A stretch of DNA of 12,083 nt from Promethearchaeota archaeon (GCA_019057355.1 DXJM01000420.1:1-12083), one strand, 5' to 3'; numbered from the stretch's first letter, positions 1 through 7,496 are shown. Notes: generated by a model not told the origin, from the sequence alone. Translations and numbers: made by a program.

Positions 1-110
1 AGTTTATTAAAATATTTCATGGTGATAGATAACATTCATTTATTAAACTTGAAATTTTTAATATTCATGTTTTACTCAAAAAATCAAAAAAATGCAACTT
101 GTGAGATTTA

Positions 111-740
111 ATGCCTATAGGAATGTTTCTCATTAAATGGGATGACGTGCAGGGAGGCATGGTATGGCTAAAGTACCCAAATGAGATCAATATCTCCATA
201 AATGCCGTACAACAGATACAAATATCTCATAATTTCATAGAATCTTATATAACGATACAGGAAAAAGACTGGAATTCAATTTCATATTATAATGAACAGG
301 AAGAAGTGATTATTGTATTGATTTTAGATGATTTTGATGATAGTAGAGATTATAGGATTTGTGTTGAGGAATTTAATAACAATCTTGGCAAGGGATTATC
401 AGAAACAGAATTAGTTGAGAGGTTAGAAAAAGCTTTAAACATGAAAGTTTTTCGAACTACAGACGAGGTCATGGCTAAGTTATCAAATGAGTGGTCAAGT
501 TCAAAAATGAAATTGCATGATATTGAAGCAGTTATTAAGGAGGTCTTAGACATGGATATTTTATCCGTTAGAGGAAAAATAATACTCTCATTGATCTTGA
601 ATTCAGAATTACCCTTGAAAGAAATAAAGAATAAAGCCCGAACCAGTAAGAAATGGACTGAAAATGTGTTAAATACTCTTATAAAAAATAATATCATAGG
701 ATATAATTATGATAAAGAAACCTACTTTCTTAAATTGTAA
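111..740 (+). CDS. Probable longin-like domain protein with C-terminal winged helix
   Basis: The function is unknown. Residues 5-95 read as strand (FLIKWDD), turn (QGG), strand (MVWLKYP), helix (NAVQQIQISHNF), two or three strands ending in a hydrophobic VIIVLILDD, then a helix. This order fits a longin/profilin-like fold as found in many Asgard proteins near GTPases, but that is a judgement from pattern. Residues about 150-209 look like a winged helix-turn-helix: helices around ILSLIL, LKEIKNKARTS and WTENVLNTLIKNN, followed by a wing-like GYNYDKETYFL. No signal peptide or membrane segment is visible. ATG at 111 opens the frame; an ATG at 123 would start the protein directly at MFLIKWDD and is an equally good start. 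There is no clear Shine-Dalgarno site. It stands alone, with 288 bases before the next gene. It could link membrane/GTPase biology to transcription, but this is speculative. Confidence 0.75.
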   Translation: MPIGMFLIKWDDVQGGMVWLKYPNEINISINAVQQIQISHNFIESYITIQEKDWNSISYYNEQEEVIIVLILDDFDDSRDYRICVEEFNNNLGKGLSETELVERLEKALNMKVFRTTDEVMAKLSNEWSSSKMKLHDIEAVIKEVLDMDILSVRGKIILSLILNSELPLKEIKNKARTSKKWTENVLNTLIKNNIIGYNYDKETYFLKL

Positions 741-969
741 AAATAATCTTCCAAATCATTTCAATAATGTTCTGAATCCAATTTATTTCTCCTTAAAGCT
801 AAGTGTCATCGCTTTATTCACCTAAAAAGATAATATCAAAATTCAAGGTCTTTCATTGATTTATTAATCATAAAAAACATATTATTCTAAAGTGAGATTT
901 AAATATTTGAAAGTTCATTCAAATTTAATGAGATTAATTAAAAAATCAATTTTTTTAGTTAGAAGGATG

Positions 970-990
970 TTTATAGCTATATTTTATAAT
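970..990 (+). promoter_or_regulatory. Candidate TATA region for the GIY-YIG/PSTK pair
   Basis: The stretch TTATAGCTATATTTTATAAT lies 40-60 bases upstream of the GTG at 1029 and is the most TATA-like element before this gene pair. In an AT-rich genome such matches are common, so this is only suggestive. Confidence 0.3.
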
Positions 991-996
991 CATTTA

Positions 997-1013
997 ACCT
1001 TTTTTCAAAAGGT
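997..1013. repeat. Perfect 7-bp hairpin in the leader of the GIY-YIG gene
   Basis: ACCTTTT, a three-base loop TTC, then AAAAGGT form a perfect stem. It sits between the candidate TATA element and the start codon at 1029, near where transcription should begin. It could be an operator half-site pair, a leader hairpin, or chance. Confidence 0.35.
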
Positions 1014-1028
1014 ATTCACGAGTTAGGG

Positions 1029-1307
1029 GTGATTTATATTTCTATTTATTACGTTTACATTTTAGAAACTACTTCGAGCACTGGTAGGAAAAGTTTTTAT
1101 ACGGGCTATACAAATAATCTACAGAGACGATTAAAGCAACATAAAGAAGGAAAGGGCGCAAAATATTGTAATGGCAAAGAAAAAATTGAATTAAAGTATT
1201 TTGAAACGTTTTTAGAGAGACATGAGGCAATGAAGCGAGAAAAGGAAATAAAATCATTAACCCGAGTTCAGAAACTTGCATTACTGAATAATTTTATCAA
1301 TAGTTAA
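1029..1307 (+). CDS. GIY-YIG nuclease domain protein (UPF0213/YhbQ-like)
   Basis: This 92-residue protein is a single GIY-YIG nuclease domain, the usual length for the stand-alone UPF0213/YhbQ-type group. The GIY element is YVY at residues 8-10 and the YIG element is YTG at 24-26. The catalytic arginine region is LQRRLKQH (R33/R34 to H38), followed by the family's GKGAKYC segment (41-47). The probable metal-binding glutamate is E71 in AMKREKEIK, before the LTRVQK tail. Members of this family cleave DNA in vitro, but their cellular role is poorly defined. GTG at 1029 is the only reasonable start; AGGGG overlaps it, leaving no normal Shine-Dalgarno spacing. The stop lies 13 bases before the PSTK start, so the two are probably co-transcribed. 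Confidence 0.9.
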   Translation: MIYISIYYVYILETTSSTGRKSFYTGYTNNLQRRLKQHKEGKGAKYCNGKEKIELKYFETFLERHEAMKREKEIKSLTRVQKLALLNNFINS

Positions 1308-1320
1308 ACACAATTCTTTA

Positions 1321-2130
1321 GTGAATATTGTGCAAAATTTTTTAATTTGTTTAGTTGGCTTACCTGCTTCGGGCAAATCAACACTAGCAGGGATCTTAAA
1401 AGAGAGCATGTCAGAAGAATTTAAAGATAGAAAGGTAAAAATTATAGATCCAGATCTAATCAGAAAATCATTAGCTCCTGACATTTTTGACCATGAACAA
1501 GAAAAAAAGGTTCGAGATATGAGTTTGCACGCCATTTTAAGCGAATTAAAAGAAGGGACTATTGTCATAAGTGATGACCTGAATTATTATTCTAGCATGA
1601 GACATGACCTGAAAGAGATCGCGGATGCTTTACAGCTACCTTTTTTTATCATTCACGTTGCAACACCCCTAAAAACATGTCTGAAATGGAATGAAAAGCG
1701 AGGGAAAAAAATACCGGATGAGGTCATTGAAAGAGTTCACAAGAAATTTGATTTATTCAATAAATACCAATGGGATAGACCATTTTACGTGGTCAATCTT
1801 TCCAATACTATCGATATTGATAAAAAAAATCATGCGAATGAAATCATAGCAAGGATCATTATTATTCTTAACGGATCAAAATTGGAAAGGGGGGAAAATG
1901 GTCGGGAAAAAACGAATATTACCATAGAAAAGCAAAAATTAGAGATTATAACAAGGCGAACTGTTGGAATGTTATTGAAAAATACCAAGAATCTTTCCGT
2001 TAAAGATGAGATACTTGATTTAAGAAAAAAATTCATAAAAGATAACCTGATTGTATCACTTAGTGAATCAAAAATAGCTCATAATCTGATCAAATTTTTA
2101 GAAGAAGAATTGAATCAAAAACTTAGTTAA
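1321..2130 (+). CDS. pstK: L-seryl-tRNA(Sec) kinase (PSTK)
   Basis: PSTK phosphorylates Ser-tRNA(Sec) to O-phosphoseryl-tRNA(Sec), the intermediate that SepSecS converts to selenocysteyl-tRNA in archaea and eukaryotes. The Walker A loop is GLPASGKST (residues 13-21). The diagnostic segment is ISDDLNYYSSMRHDLKEIA (from residue 83), matching the family's DD-x-N/F-YY-x-SMR signature. It is followed by FFIIHVATPLKTCLKWNEKR, as in known PSTKs. The last 70-80 residues form a charged helical tail suiting the tRNA-binding C-terminal domain; 269 residues is normal for archaeal PSTK. The related Kti12 family has a similar kinase fold but lacks the YYxSMR signature. The start is uncertain: GTG at 1321 is used here, with another in-frame GTG at 1330 and no clear ribosome site. 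It follows the GIY-YIG gene by 13 bases. Confidence 0.85.
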   Translation: MNIVQNFLICLVGLPASGKSTLAGILKESMSEEFKDRKVKIIDPDLIRKSLAPDIFDHEQEKKVRDMSLHAILSELKEGTIVISDDLNYYSSMRHDLKEIADALQLPFFIIHVATPLKTCLKWNEKRGKKIPDEVIERVHKKFDLFNKYQWDRPFYVVNLSNTIDIDKKNHANEIIARIIIILNGSKLERGENGREKTNITIEKQKLEIITRRTVGMLLKNTKNLSVKDEILDLRKKFIKDNLIVSLSESKIAHNLIKFLEEELNQKLS

Positions 2131-2245
2131 AATTCTTCAATCTTTAAATTATAAAAAATAAAGAAAAACAAATTAAGGATGATGTATTTTTACAAAGTGA
2201 GTCAAAATAATAAAATTATTATCGATAAGAATTTTTTTTTTAAAA

Positions 2246-4513
2246 ATGACAATGTCAGAAGAAATCAAACTCCGAATTGAAAGGTTAGAAAAAAGTAGAA
2301 GTGGACGCTCCTTATGCTATGTTGATCAACAAGTATTAGAGGAAAAAGGAATTGTTACGGGAGATATTATAGAACTAAAAGGGAAGAAAAAAACAACCGC
2401 TATCGTGGTTGCAAGCGTAACAGATAAAGGAAAAAAGGTAATACGTCTCGATGGTCTACAGAGATTGAATGCTGGAGCAACAATAGGAGAATATATTACT
2501 ATAAAAAAAGCTGAAGTATATCCTGCAAATGAAATTGTCTTAACTCCTACTCGTCCTGATATTGATCTAAAAAAACAATCTGAGGCTATTAAAGGGAAGC
2601 TCATAGATAAACCTGTTGTTATTGGAGATGTCGTGGATGTTTTGGGATCCTTTGTCCAAAAAGAAAATTCAGATAATCCCATGGAGGGTATGATGAAAAT
2701 GTTCATGCCCGGGGGTAAAAAACGACCAACTTTAGGAACCTTAAGATTAATTGTTGAAAATGCTTCACCTTCAGGGAAGGTGGTAAAGATAACACGCAAC
2801 ACGAAAATTAAAGTGAACAAGCGAGTTGCGGTCTTGAATGTTTCTGGTGGAGTTGTAACTTACGACGATGTGGGTGGGCTCACCGATGAAATTCAAAGAA
2901 TTAGAGAAATGGTTGAATTACCTCTAAAACATCCTGAATTGTTCCATCGCCTAAATATTGATCCTCCAAAAGGAGTTTTATTTTATGGTCCTTCAGGGAC
3001 GGGAAAAACATTAATGGCAAAAGCAGTTTCTCAAGAATCTAATGCAAATTTTAAAATCATCAATGGTCCAGAAATTATGAGCAAATTCTATGGAGCAAGT
3101 GAAGGGCGACTTCGAGAAATTTTCAGAGAAGCGGAACAAGAAGCGCCAACAATAATTTTTATTGATGAAATCGATTCAATTGCTCCTAAAAGGGTTGATA
3201 CTTCTGGAGAGGTAGAGAGACGTGTTGTTTCTCAATTATTATCCCTCATGGATGGTTTACAAGGAAGGGGCGAGGTTATTTGTATTGGTGCAACGAATAG
3301 AATAAATTCAATCGATGAAGCTCTTAGAAGACCAGGAAGATTTGATAGAGAAATAGAATTTGGAGTTCCAAATGTTAAAGGACGTAAAGAAATTTTTCAA
3401 ATTCACACCCGGGGAATGCCTCTTCATGAGGATGTAAAATTAGATCGTTATGCAGAAATTACCCATGGATTTGTCGGGGCAGATATCATGGCTGTAGGAA
3501 GGGAGGCTGCAATGTTCTCATTACGAAGAGTTTTACCAAAAATCAATTTAGATGAAGAAATTCCAAGCGATATTATTCAGGAATTGGTAATAACGGATGA
3601 TGATTTTATCCGGGCTATAAACATGGTTGAACCTTCTGCAATGCGTGAAGTCATGATTGAAATACCAAACGTTGCATGGGAAGATGTTGGAGGATTAGAA
3701 GAGATAAAAGATGAATTGAAAGAAGCAGTAGAATGGCCATTAAAATACCCCGAATTATTCGAAAAAGCGGGTATTCGCCCTCTTAACGGAATATTACTTT
3801 TTGGCCCTCCTGGTTGCGGAAAAACATTACTTGCCAAAGCAATAGCTACTGAAAGTCAAAGCAATTTTATTTCAATAAAAGGTCCAGAAATTTTTTCCAA
3901 ATGGGTCGGCGAAAGCGAGAAAGCCATAAGAGAAATCTTTAGAAAAGCACGGCAGGCAGCACCATCAATTATCTATTTCGATGAAATTGATGCCATAACG
4001 TCTGGTCGAGGAGACTATCAAGGCACTCAAGTATATGCCTCAATAGTAAATCAAATGTTAGTTGAAATTGATGGTATTGAAAACCGAAAAGGCGTTGTTG
4101 TCGTGGCAAGTACAAATAGACCTGATATTGTTGATCCTGCATTTTTACGACCTGGAAGATTTGATAGGTTATTATACATAACGGCGCCAAATATGGAAGC
4201 AAGGTTGAGCATTCTTAAAGTACATTCTAAAAACATGCCTCTTGCAGGAGACGTTTCATTACAAAAAATAGCCCAAATGACGGAAGGTTATAGCGGTGCT
4301 GACCTTGAAAACGTCTGTCGTGAAGCAGGCATGCAAGCAATTAGAGAGAAAAGAGAAAATATAGAAAAAATTGAACTTAAACATTTTGAAACCGCATTGG
4401 CAAAAATAAATTCGACCCTCCCGAAGAGTGTAATTGAAAAATATGATTCCATGACGGAAGATATAATGAAGACTCGAAATATTGGAGAATCAAAAGAAGA
4501 TTTATACCGATAG
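2246..4513 (+). CDS. cdc48: Cdc48/VAT/p97-type AAA+ unfoldase
   Basis: This hexameric ATPase unfolds proteins for degradation or disassembly. Residues 1-190 are the N domain, beginning with the double-psi barrel. D1 has Walker A GPSGTGKT (248-255), Walker B IIFIDEID (D307, E308) and arginine fingers in RRPGRFDRE (R365, R368). D2 has GPPGCGKT (520-527), IIYFDEID (D579, E580) and RPGRFDR. All catalytic residues are present. The only D1 oddity is Ser250 where GPPGTGKT has Pro. The last three residues are Leu-Tyr-Arg, a hydrophobic-Tyr-X motif of the kind that docks PAN and archaeal Cdc48 on the 20S proteasome. Length (755) is normal. ATG at 2246 is followed by another at 2252, and MSEEIKLR from the second is a typical family start. 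No Shine-Dalgarno site is visible. It converges on the aminotransferase gene, one base away. Confidence 0.97.
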   Translation: MTMSEEIKLRIERLEKSRSGRSLCYVDQQVLEEKGIVTGDIIELKGKKKTTAIVVASVTDKGKKVIRLDGLQRLNAGATIGEYITIKKAEVYPANEIVLTPTRPDIDLKKQSEAIKGKLIDKPVVIGDVVDVLGSFVQKENSDNPMEGMMKMFMPGGKKRPTLGTLRLIVENASPSGKVVKITRNTKIKVNKRVAVLNVSGGVVTYDDVGGLTDEIQRIREMVELPLKHPELFHRLNIDPPKGVLFYGPSGTGKTLMAKAVSQESNANFKIINGPEIMSKFYGASEGRLREIFREAEQEAPTIIFIDEIDSIAPKRVDTSGEVERRVVSQLLSLMDGLQGRGEVICIGATNRINSIDEALRRPGRFDREIEFGVPNVKGRKEIFQIHTRGMPLHEDVKLDRYAEITHGFVGADIMAVGREAAMFSLRRVLPKINLDEEIPSDIIQELVITDDDFIRAINMVEPSAMREVMIEIPNVAWEDVGGLEEIKDELKEAVEWPLKYPELFEKAGIRPLNGILLFGPPGCGKTLLAKAIATESQSNFISIKGPEIFSKWVGESEKAIREIFRKARQAAPSIIYFDEIDAITSGRGDYQGTQVYASIVNQMLVEIDGIENRKGVVVVASTNRPDIVDPAFLRPGRFDRLLYITAPNMEARLSILKVHSKNMPLAGDVSLQKIAQMTEGYSGADLENVCREAGMQAIREKRENIEKIELKHFETALAKINSTLPKSVIEKYDSMTEDIMKTRNIGESKEDLYR

Positions 4514-4514
4514 T

Positions 4515-5666
4515 TCATAAATTTTTAACAAAACTTTCTATCCTATCCATTGCTTCTTTCACTTTGTCTATTTCAGTCGCATATGATATCCTTAATTTAT
4601 CATCTGAAAAGGAACCAAAAATATTTCCCGGCACGATGGCTACTCCTTTTTCTTTAATGATTTCCATTGAAAACTGTGAACCAGTCATGTTAAACGGCTT
4701 TACAGAAGGCATGATATAAAAAGCACCCCCTGGCTTGTGAACTTCAAAACCTATCGATTTTAGTCGCGAATAACACAATTCTCTACGTTCATTATAACTT
4801 TCAAGAATTTTTATAAAAAAGGAACGATCCATTTTCAATGCCTCGATGAAACCATATTGCGCAGCATGATTCGTTCCCGCTACGGTATATTGGAGATATT
4901 TTTCCATTAAATCTATAATTGATTTACTTGCAACGACATACCCGAGTCGAAAGCCCGTAGCTGAATAAAGCTTTGACATCGCATTGATTGTAATTGTCCT
5001 TTCAAGCATCCCATTTAATGAACCAGGACTCACGTGTTTCAATCCATCATAGAGATAATTTTCATACACCTCATCACTTATCAAATATAAATCATATTCA
5101 ATTGCAATAGTTGCGATTTCTTCCAATTCATTCCTTTTCAAAACATAACCTGTTGGATTATTCGGTGAATTGATAAGAAGAGCCTTGGTTCTATGAGTTA
5201 TGGCCTTTTCTATCTTTTCTAAGTCTGGTCCAAGATCGCTTCGGCGCTCGACCTCAACTACCTTAATGCCATAAAATGAGCCACAATAAAAATAGGAAAC
5301 AAAATTCGGTGATGCAAGGATGAGCTCATCTCCAGGATTAAAAAGAGATGCATAAGCAAGCGTTATCGCATTTGAGCCTCCATTACACATGATGATATTA
5401 TCTTCCCATCCTACATTTAAAGCATTATCTCGAGATAATTTTTTCTCTAATAACTGTAAAAGTTCAGGAACGCCCCGAGTGGGAGCATATGTCGTGATAT
5501 TTCTATTCAACGCATCAATCGTGCCTTGAATGGCGGGCTGCGGAGTCTTAAAATCAGGTTGTCCAATTCCTAAACTGATAATATCCGATCTTCCAGCTGC
5601 TAAATCAAATAGCTCCCTGATCTTGGATTTAGGTGCTTTTATGACTTTTTGAGAAAGTTCTTTCAT
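4515..5666 (-). CDS. PLP-dependent class I/II aminotransferase (AspC/AlaA-like)
   Basis: This is a fold-type I pyridoxal-phosphate aminotransferase of the aspartate/alanine/aromatic group. At 383 residues it is full length. The N-terminal part contains SLGIGQPDFKTP, the usual substrate-loop motif, and TTYAPTRGVPELL. The middle has SPNNPTGYV, with the conserved Asn that contacts the cofactor. SDEVYENYLYDG contains the cofactor-binding Asp and Tyr, and AMSKLYSATGFRLGYV holds the Schiff-base lysine. Near the end, DKLRISYAT carries the carboxylate-binding Arg. Substrate preference cannot be read from these motifs. ATG at 5666 is the clear start. The gene lies 76 bases downstream of a small-GTPase gene on the same strand, but shows no functional link to it. 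Its stop is one base from the Cdc48 stop, so neither gene has room for its own terminator. Confidence 0.93.
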   Translation of the reverse strand: MKELSQKVIKAPKSKIRELFDLAAGRSDIISLGIGQPDFKTPQPAIQGTIDALNRNITTYAPTRGVPELLQLLEKKLSRDNALNVGWEDNIIMCNGGSNAITLAYASLFNPGDELILASPNFVSYFYCGSFYGIKVVEVERRSDLGPDLEKIEKAITHRTKALLINSPNNPTGYVLKRNELEEIATIAIEYDLYLISDEVYENYLYDGLKHVSPGSLNGMLERTITINAMSKLYSATGFRLGYVVASKSIIDLMEKYLQYTVAGTNHAAQYGFIEALKMDRSFFIKILESYNERRELCYSRLKSIGFEVHKPGGAFYIMPSVKPFNMTGSQFSMEIIKEKGVAIVPGNIFGSFSDDKLRISYATEIDKVKEAMDRIESFVKNL

Positions 5667-5742
5667 GGGTTTGATAATAATTTTAATAAGTTAAAAAATT
5701 TAGTGTTTTTATTATTTCTATAATTTGGAATGGAATATTTAA

Positions 5743-6294
5743 TTAGTTGAATTCACCATGATTTCTCAAGATTTGATACACCAAATTTTTAAAAGCCAAA
5801 TTGACGTTTTCATTAGTCTTCGCGCTTGTTTCAATGAAACCGCTTGCCTTGATTTCCTCGGCTAATTGGCTACCTTCTTCTTTTGGAACGGCTCTTTGAT
5901 CCTCCAGATCTATCTTGTTTCCTATTAAGATGTAAGTTCCTTCTTTTTTAACATATTTTTTAAAATCTTTGAGCCAAAGTTCCTTAATATCATTAAAGGT
6001 GCCGTGACGCGTGACATCATATACCAATAATGCACCTACACAACCTTGGAAGTATAATGAGCGGACGACTCGATATTTCTCCTGGCCGGCTAAATCCCAG
6101 AGTATCAAACGGCATTTAGCATTTATCTCATCAACAAAAACATCCTTACGTATGATATTAGCGCCTAGCGTCGGCTTATAATCTTCTTTAAAGGCATGTT
6201 CTATGTAATTGTTTATGAGGGATGTTTTTCCTACTGCTGCCCCTCCAAGCACGACAATTTTAAAGACAAATTCTTTTATTTCATCGGAAGTCAT
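5743..6294 (-). CDS. Rab/Ras-like small GTPase (copy 1)
   Basis: All five G motifs are present in a 183-residue single-domain GTPase. G1 is GGAAVGKTS (17-25), the switch I threonine is T42 in KPTLGANI, and G3 is WDLAGQE (66-72) with the catalytic Gln71. G4 is NKID (126-129) and G5 is ETSAK (155-159). The WDxAGQE and ETSAK forms are typical of the Rab/Ras group expanded in Asgard archaea. The protein ends HGEFN with no cysteine, so prenylation at the C terminus is not possible. Its ATG follows the stop of the V4R-like gene after a single base, so translation is probably coupled and the two products may act together. It is most similar to the GTPase at 8022-8567, sharing FKEDYKPTLG and KDV-VDE. 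The downstream gene is an aminotransferase. Confidence 0.95.
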   Translation of the reverse strand: MTSDEIKEFVFKIVVLGGAAVGKTSLINNYIEHAFKEDYKPTLGANIIRKDVFVDEINAKCRLILWDLAGQEKYRVVRSLYFQGCVGALLVYDVTRHGTFNDIKELWLKDFKKYVKKEGTYILIGNKIDLEDQRAVPKEEGSQLAEEIKASGFIETSAKTNENVNLAFKNLVYQILRNHGEFN

Positions 6295-6295
6295 A

Positions 6296-6865
6296 TCAAT
6301 CTTCTTGATTATTGGTTATTTTTAATTTTAATATAAAATTATTATGATCAGGATCACGTGCATTTACATTTTTGGCTATTGCCTTGACTTTCACAGTGGA
6401 TTTTAAAGTTTTTTGTAAAGAATGGACCAAAAATCCCTTGAAGAGCTCGCAAGAAACTCCGATTTCGGAACAAAAAATGCATCTCTGAACTTTCACGTGT
6501 ACTTCTTCGGGCATTTTTTTCACAATTTCAACTTTCCAATCCGTTTGGATTAATTCATTAATTTCTCTTACGATCTCGTCAAAATCTTTTCCAAAAGGAA
6601 ACAAATAAAAGGAAAATTTTTCTCCTATAGTCTCTATCAATGAATTGCATTCATAAAGGAGTATGTTTTGAGCTGTTATGATTTTTTTAAAAGAAAAGAA
6701 ATCCATGGTGTCATCGGGATTAATATTTTTGATATCTTTTAGATCTAGCATGTTAGCTTCTCTTAATATTGACTTTAAGCCATCATAATCAAGAACATCA
6801 TGATATGCCGTCAATAAAGCTATTATTACTTTATTCTTTACTACTCCTTTGTATTCTCCAATCAT
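6296..6865 (-). CDS. V4R-like (4-vinyl reductase / Bet3-TRAPP fold) protein
   Basis: I assign this 189-residue protein tentatively to the V4R superfamily, whose members include small-molecule-binding bacterial proteins and the Bet3 subunits of eukaryotic TRAPP. Residues 13-45 form a helix pair (IIALLTAYHDVLDYDGLKSI, then a REANMLDL turn) that often precedes V4R domains. Residues about 122-185 contain CIFCSEIGVSCELFKGFLVH, with C129, C132 and C139 where V4R proteins place metal-binding cysteines. A RDPDHNNFILKL segment then stands where others have a GDPYC-like motif, so the last cysteine position is not conserved. No membrane segment or signal peptide is seen. ATG at 6865 lacks a Shine-Dalgarno site but has a TATA-like element about 28 bases upstream, which suits a leaderless transcript. 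The stop is one base before GTPase copy 1. A GTPase regulator or effector role is inference from fold and position. Confidence 0.6.
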   Translation of the reverse strand: MIGEYKGVVKNKVIIALLTAYHDVLDYDGLKSILREANMLDLKDIKNINPDDTMDFFSFKKIITAQNILLYECNSLIETIGEKFSFYLFPFGKDFDEIVREINELIQTDWKVEIVKKMPEEVHVKVQRCIFCSEIGVSCELFKGFLVHSLQKTLKSTVKVKAIAKNVNARDPDHNNFILKLKITNNQED

Positions 6866-6889
6866 GACTTAGTTACCAATAACAGTCCG

Positions 6890-6904
6890 TGTTTATAAAA
6901 TTAA
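6890..6904 (-). promoter_or_regulatory. Candidate TATA box for the V4R-like gene
   Basis: On the minus strand the sequence reads TTAATTTTATAAACAC, with the TATA core about 28 bases upstream of the ATG at 6865. That is the spacing expected for a leaderless archaeal transcript. If real, the V4R-GTPase pair has its own promoter inside the gene block. Confidence 0.35.
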
Positions 6905-6929
6905 GAATCCTCTATATTCATTTTTGTTT

Positions 6930-7481
6930 TTAAAAATCCTCACCTTTAGTTTTCAAAACATGATTAACGAGTTTTATAAATGCATTTTCAACATTTTCTC
7001 CATTTTTTGCCGAAGTCTCGATGCATTCAATGGCATTAATAGTTTCCTTTAATTTCAAGGCATCCTGGATTTTTACTGTTCTATCTTCTTCCAAGTCATT
7101 TTTATTTCCAATTAAAACATACGGCGTATCATCGTTAGCATACTTGTTAAAATCGCGGAGCCATTTTCCCTCAATATCCAAAAACGAGAGATCTCGGGTG
7201 ATATCATAGACTAAAAGGGCTCCAACACATCCTTCATAGTATTTATTTCGAGCTTTTTCGTATTGTTGTTGACCCGCAATATCCCATAATAACAATCGAA
7301 CCTGAATGTCTTTAGATTTAAATTCAATATCCTTTCGGACGATATTTACACCCAGAGTTTTGCGGTAATCAGACTTAAATGAATGAGTCACGTATTGATT
7401 CACAAGAGAGGTTTTTCCAACTCCAGCATCGCCTAATATCGCGATTTTTAATACAAATTCTTTTCTTTTTTCACTTGACAT
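6930..7481 (-). CDS. Rab/Ras-like small GTPase (copy 2)
   Basis: This 183-residue GTPase aligns with copy 1 without gaps from the P-loop to G5. G1 is GDAGVGKTS (17-25), switch I has T42 in RKTLGVNI, and G3 is WDIAGQQ (66-72) with the catalytic Gln71; residue 72 is Gln where most relatives have Glu. G4 is NKND (126-129) and G5 is ETSAK (155-159). The C terminus, KTKGEDF, has no cysteine and is only weakly basic. AGGTGA at 7486-7491 (minus strand) lies a few bases before the ATG and is one of the few clear Shine-Dalgarno sites in the window. The gene starts 15 bases after the PPC-domain gene stops, so those two are very likely co-transcribed. It is the most divergent of the three copies in the segment after switch I (KDIEFKSKDIQ). 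Confidence 0.95.
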   Translation of the reverse strand: MSSEKRKEFVLKIAILGDAGVGKTSLVNQYVTHSFKSDYRKTLGVNIVRKDIEFKSKDIQVRLLLWDIAGQQQYEKARNKYYEGCVGALLVYDITRDLSFLDIEGKWLRDFNKYANDDTPYVLIGNKNDLEEDRTVKIQDALKLKETINAIECIETSAKNGENVENAFIKLVNHVLKTKGEDF

Positions 7482-7485
7482 CTTT

Positions 7486-7491
7486 TCACCT
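7486..7491 (-). promoter_or_regulatory. Shine-Dalgarno site of GTPase copy 2
   Basis: AGGTGA on the minus strand stands four bases before the ATG at 7481, just downstream of the PPC gene stop. It supports this start and translation from a shared transcript. Most other genes in the window have no such site. Confidence 0.6.
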
Positions 7492-7496
7492 TTAGA

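Larger units (their letters stand above)
741..1028. other. AT-rich intergenic region, no gene seen
   Basis: I found no convincing open frame or tRNA here. Two weak structures are visible: an interrupted inverted repeat at 901-926 (AAATATTTGAA / TTCAAATTT, six-base loop) and a 7-bp hairpin at 997-1013. A TATA-like stretch lies at about 970-990. Confidence 0.6.

Noticed and set aside
1..20. Possible minus-strand start codon (ATG at 18-20) leading out of the left edge
   Set aside because: Only six codons are visible and there is no supporting ribosome site, so a gene cannot be claimed.
92..136. Short plus-strand ATG frame overlapping the start of the longin-like gene
   Set aside because: It ends after about 14 codons and has no features of a real leader peptide gene.
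741..2245. Searched intergenic stretches for tRNA, CRISPR or attachment-site repeats
   Set aside because: No cloverleaf-like sequence, spaced direct repeats or transposon ends were visible by eye.
2179..2283. A short plus-strand frame with AAGG just before ATGATG, running into the Cdc48 start in another frame
   Set aside because: About 34 codons of low complexity crossing a ten-base T run and overlapping the Cdc48 N terminus. Cdc48 already starts at the usual MSEEIKLR position, so no frameshifted extension is needed.
2326..2820. Long open minus-strand frame antisense to the Cdc48 N domain
   Set aside because: It is a shadow of a strongly conserved coding sequence on the plus strand and shows no recognisable domain.
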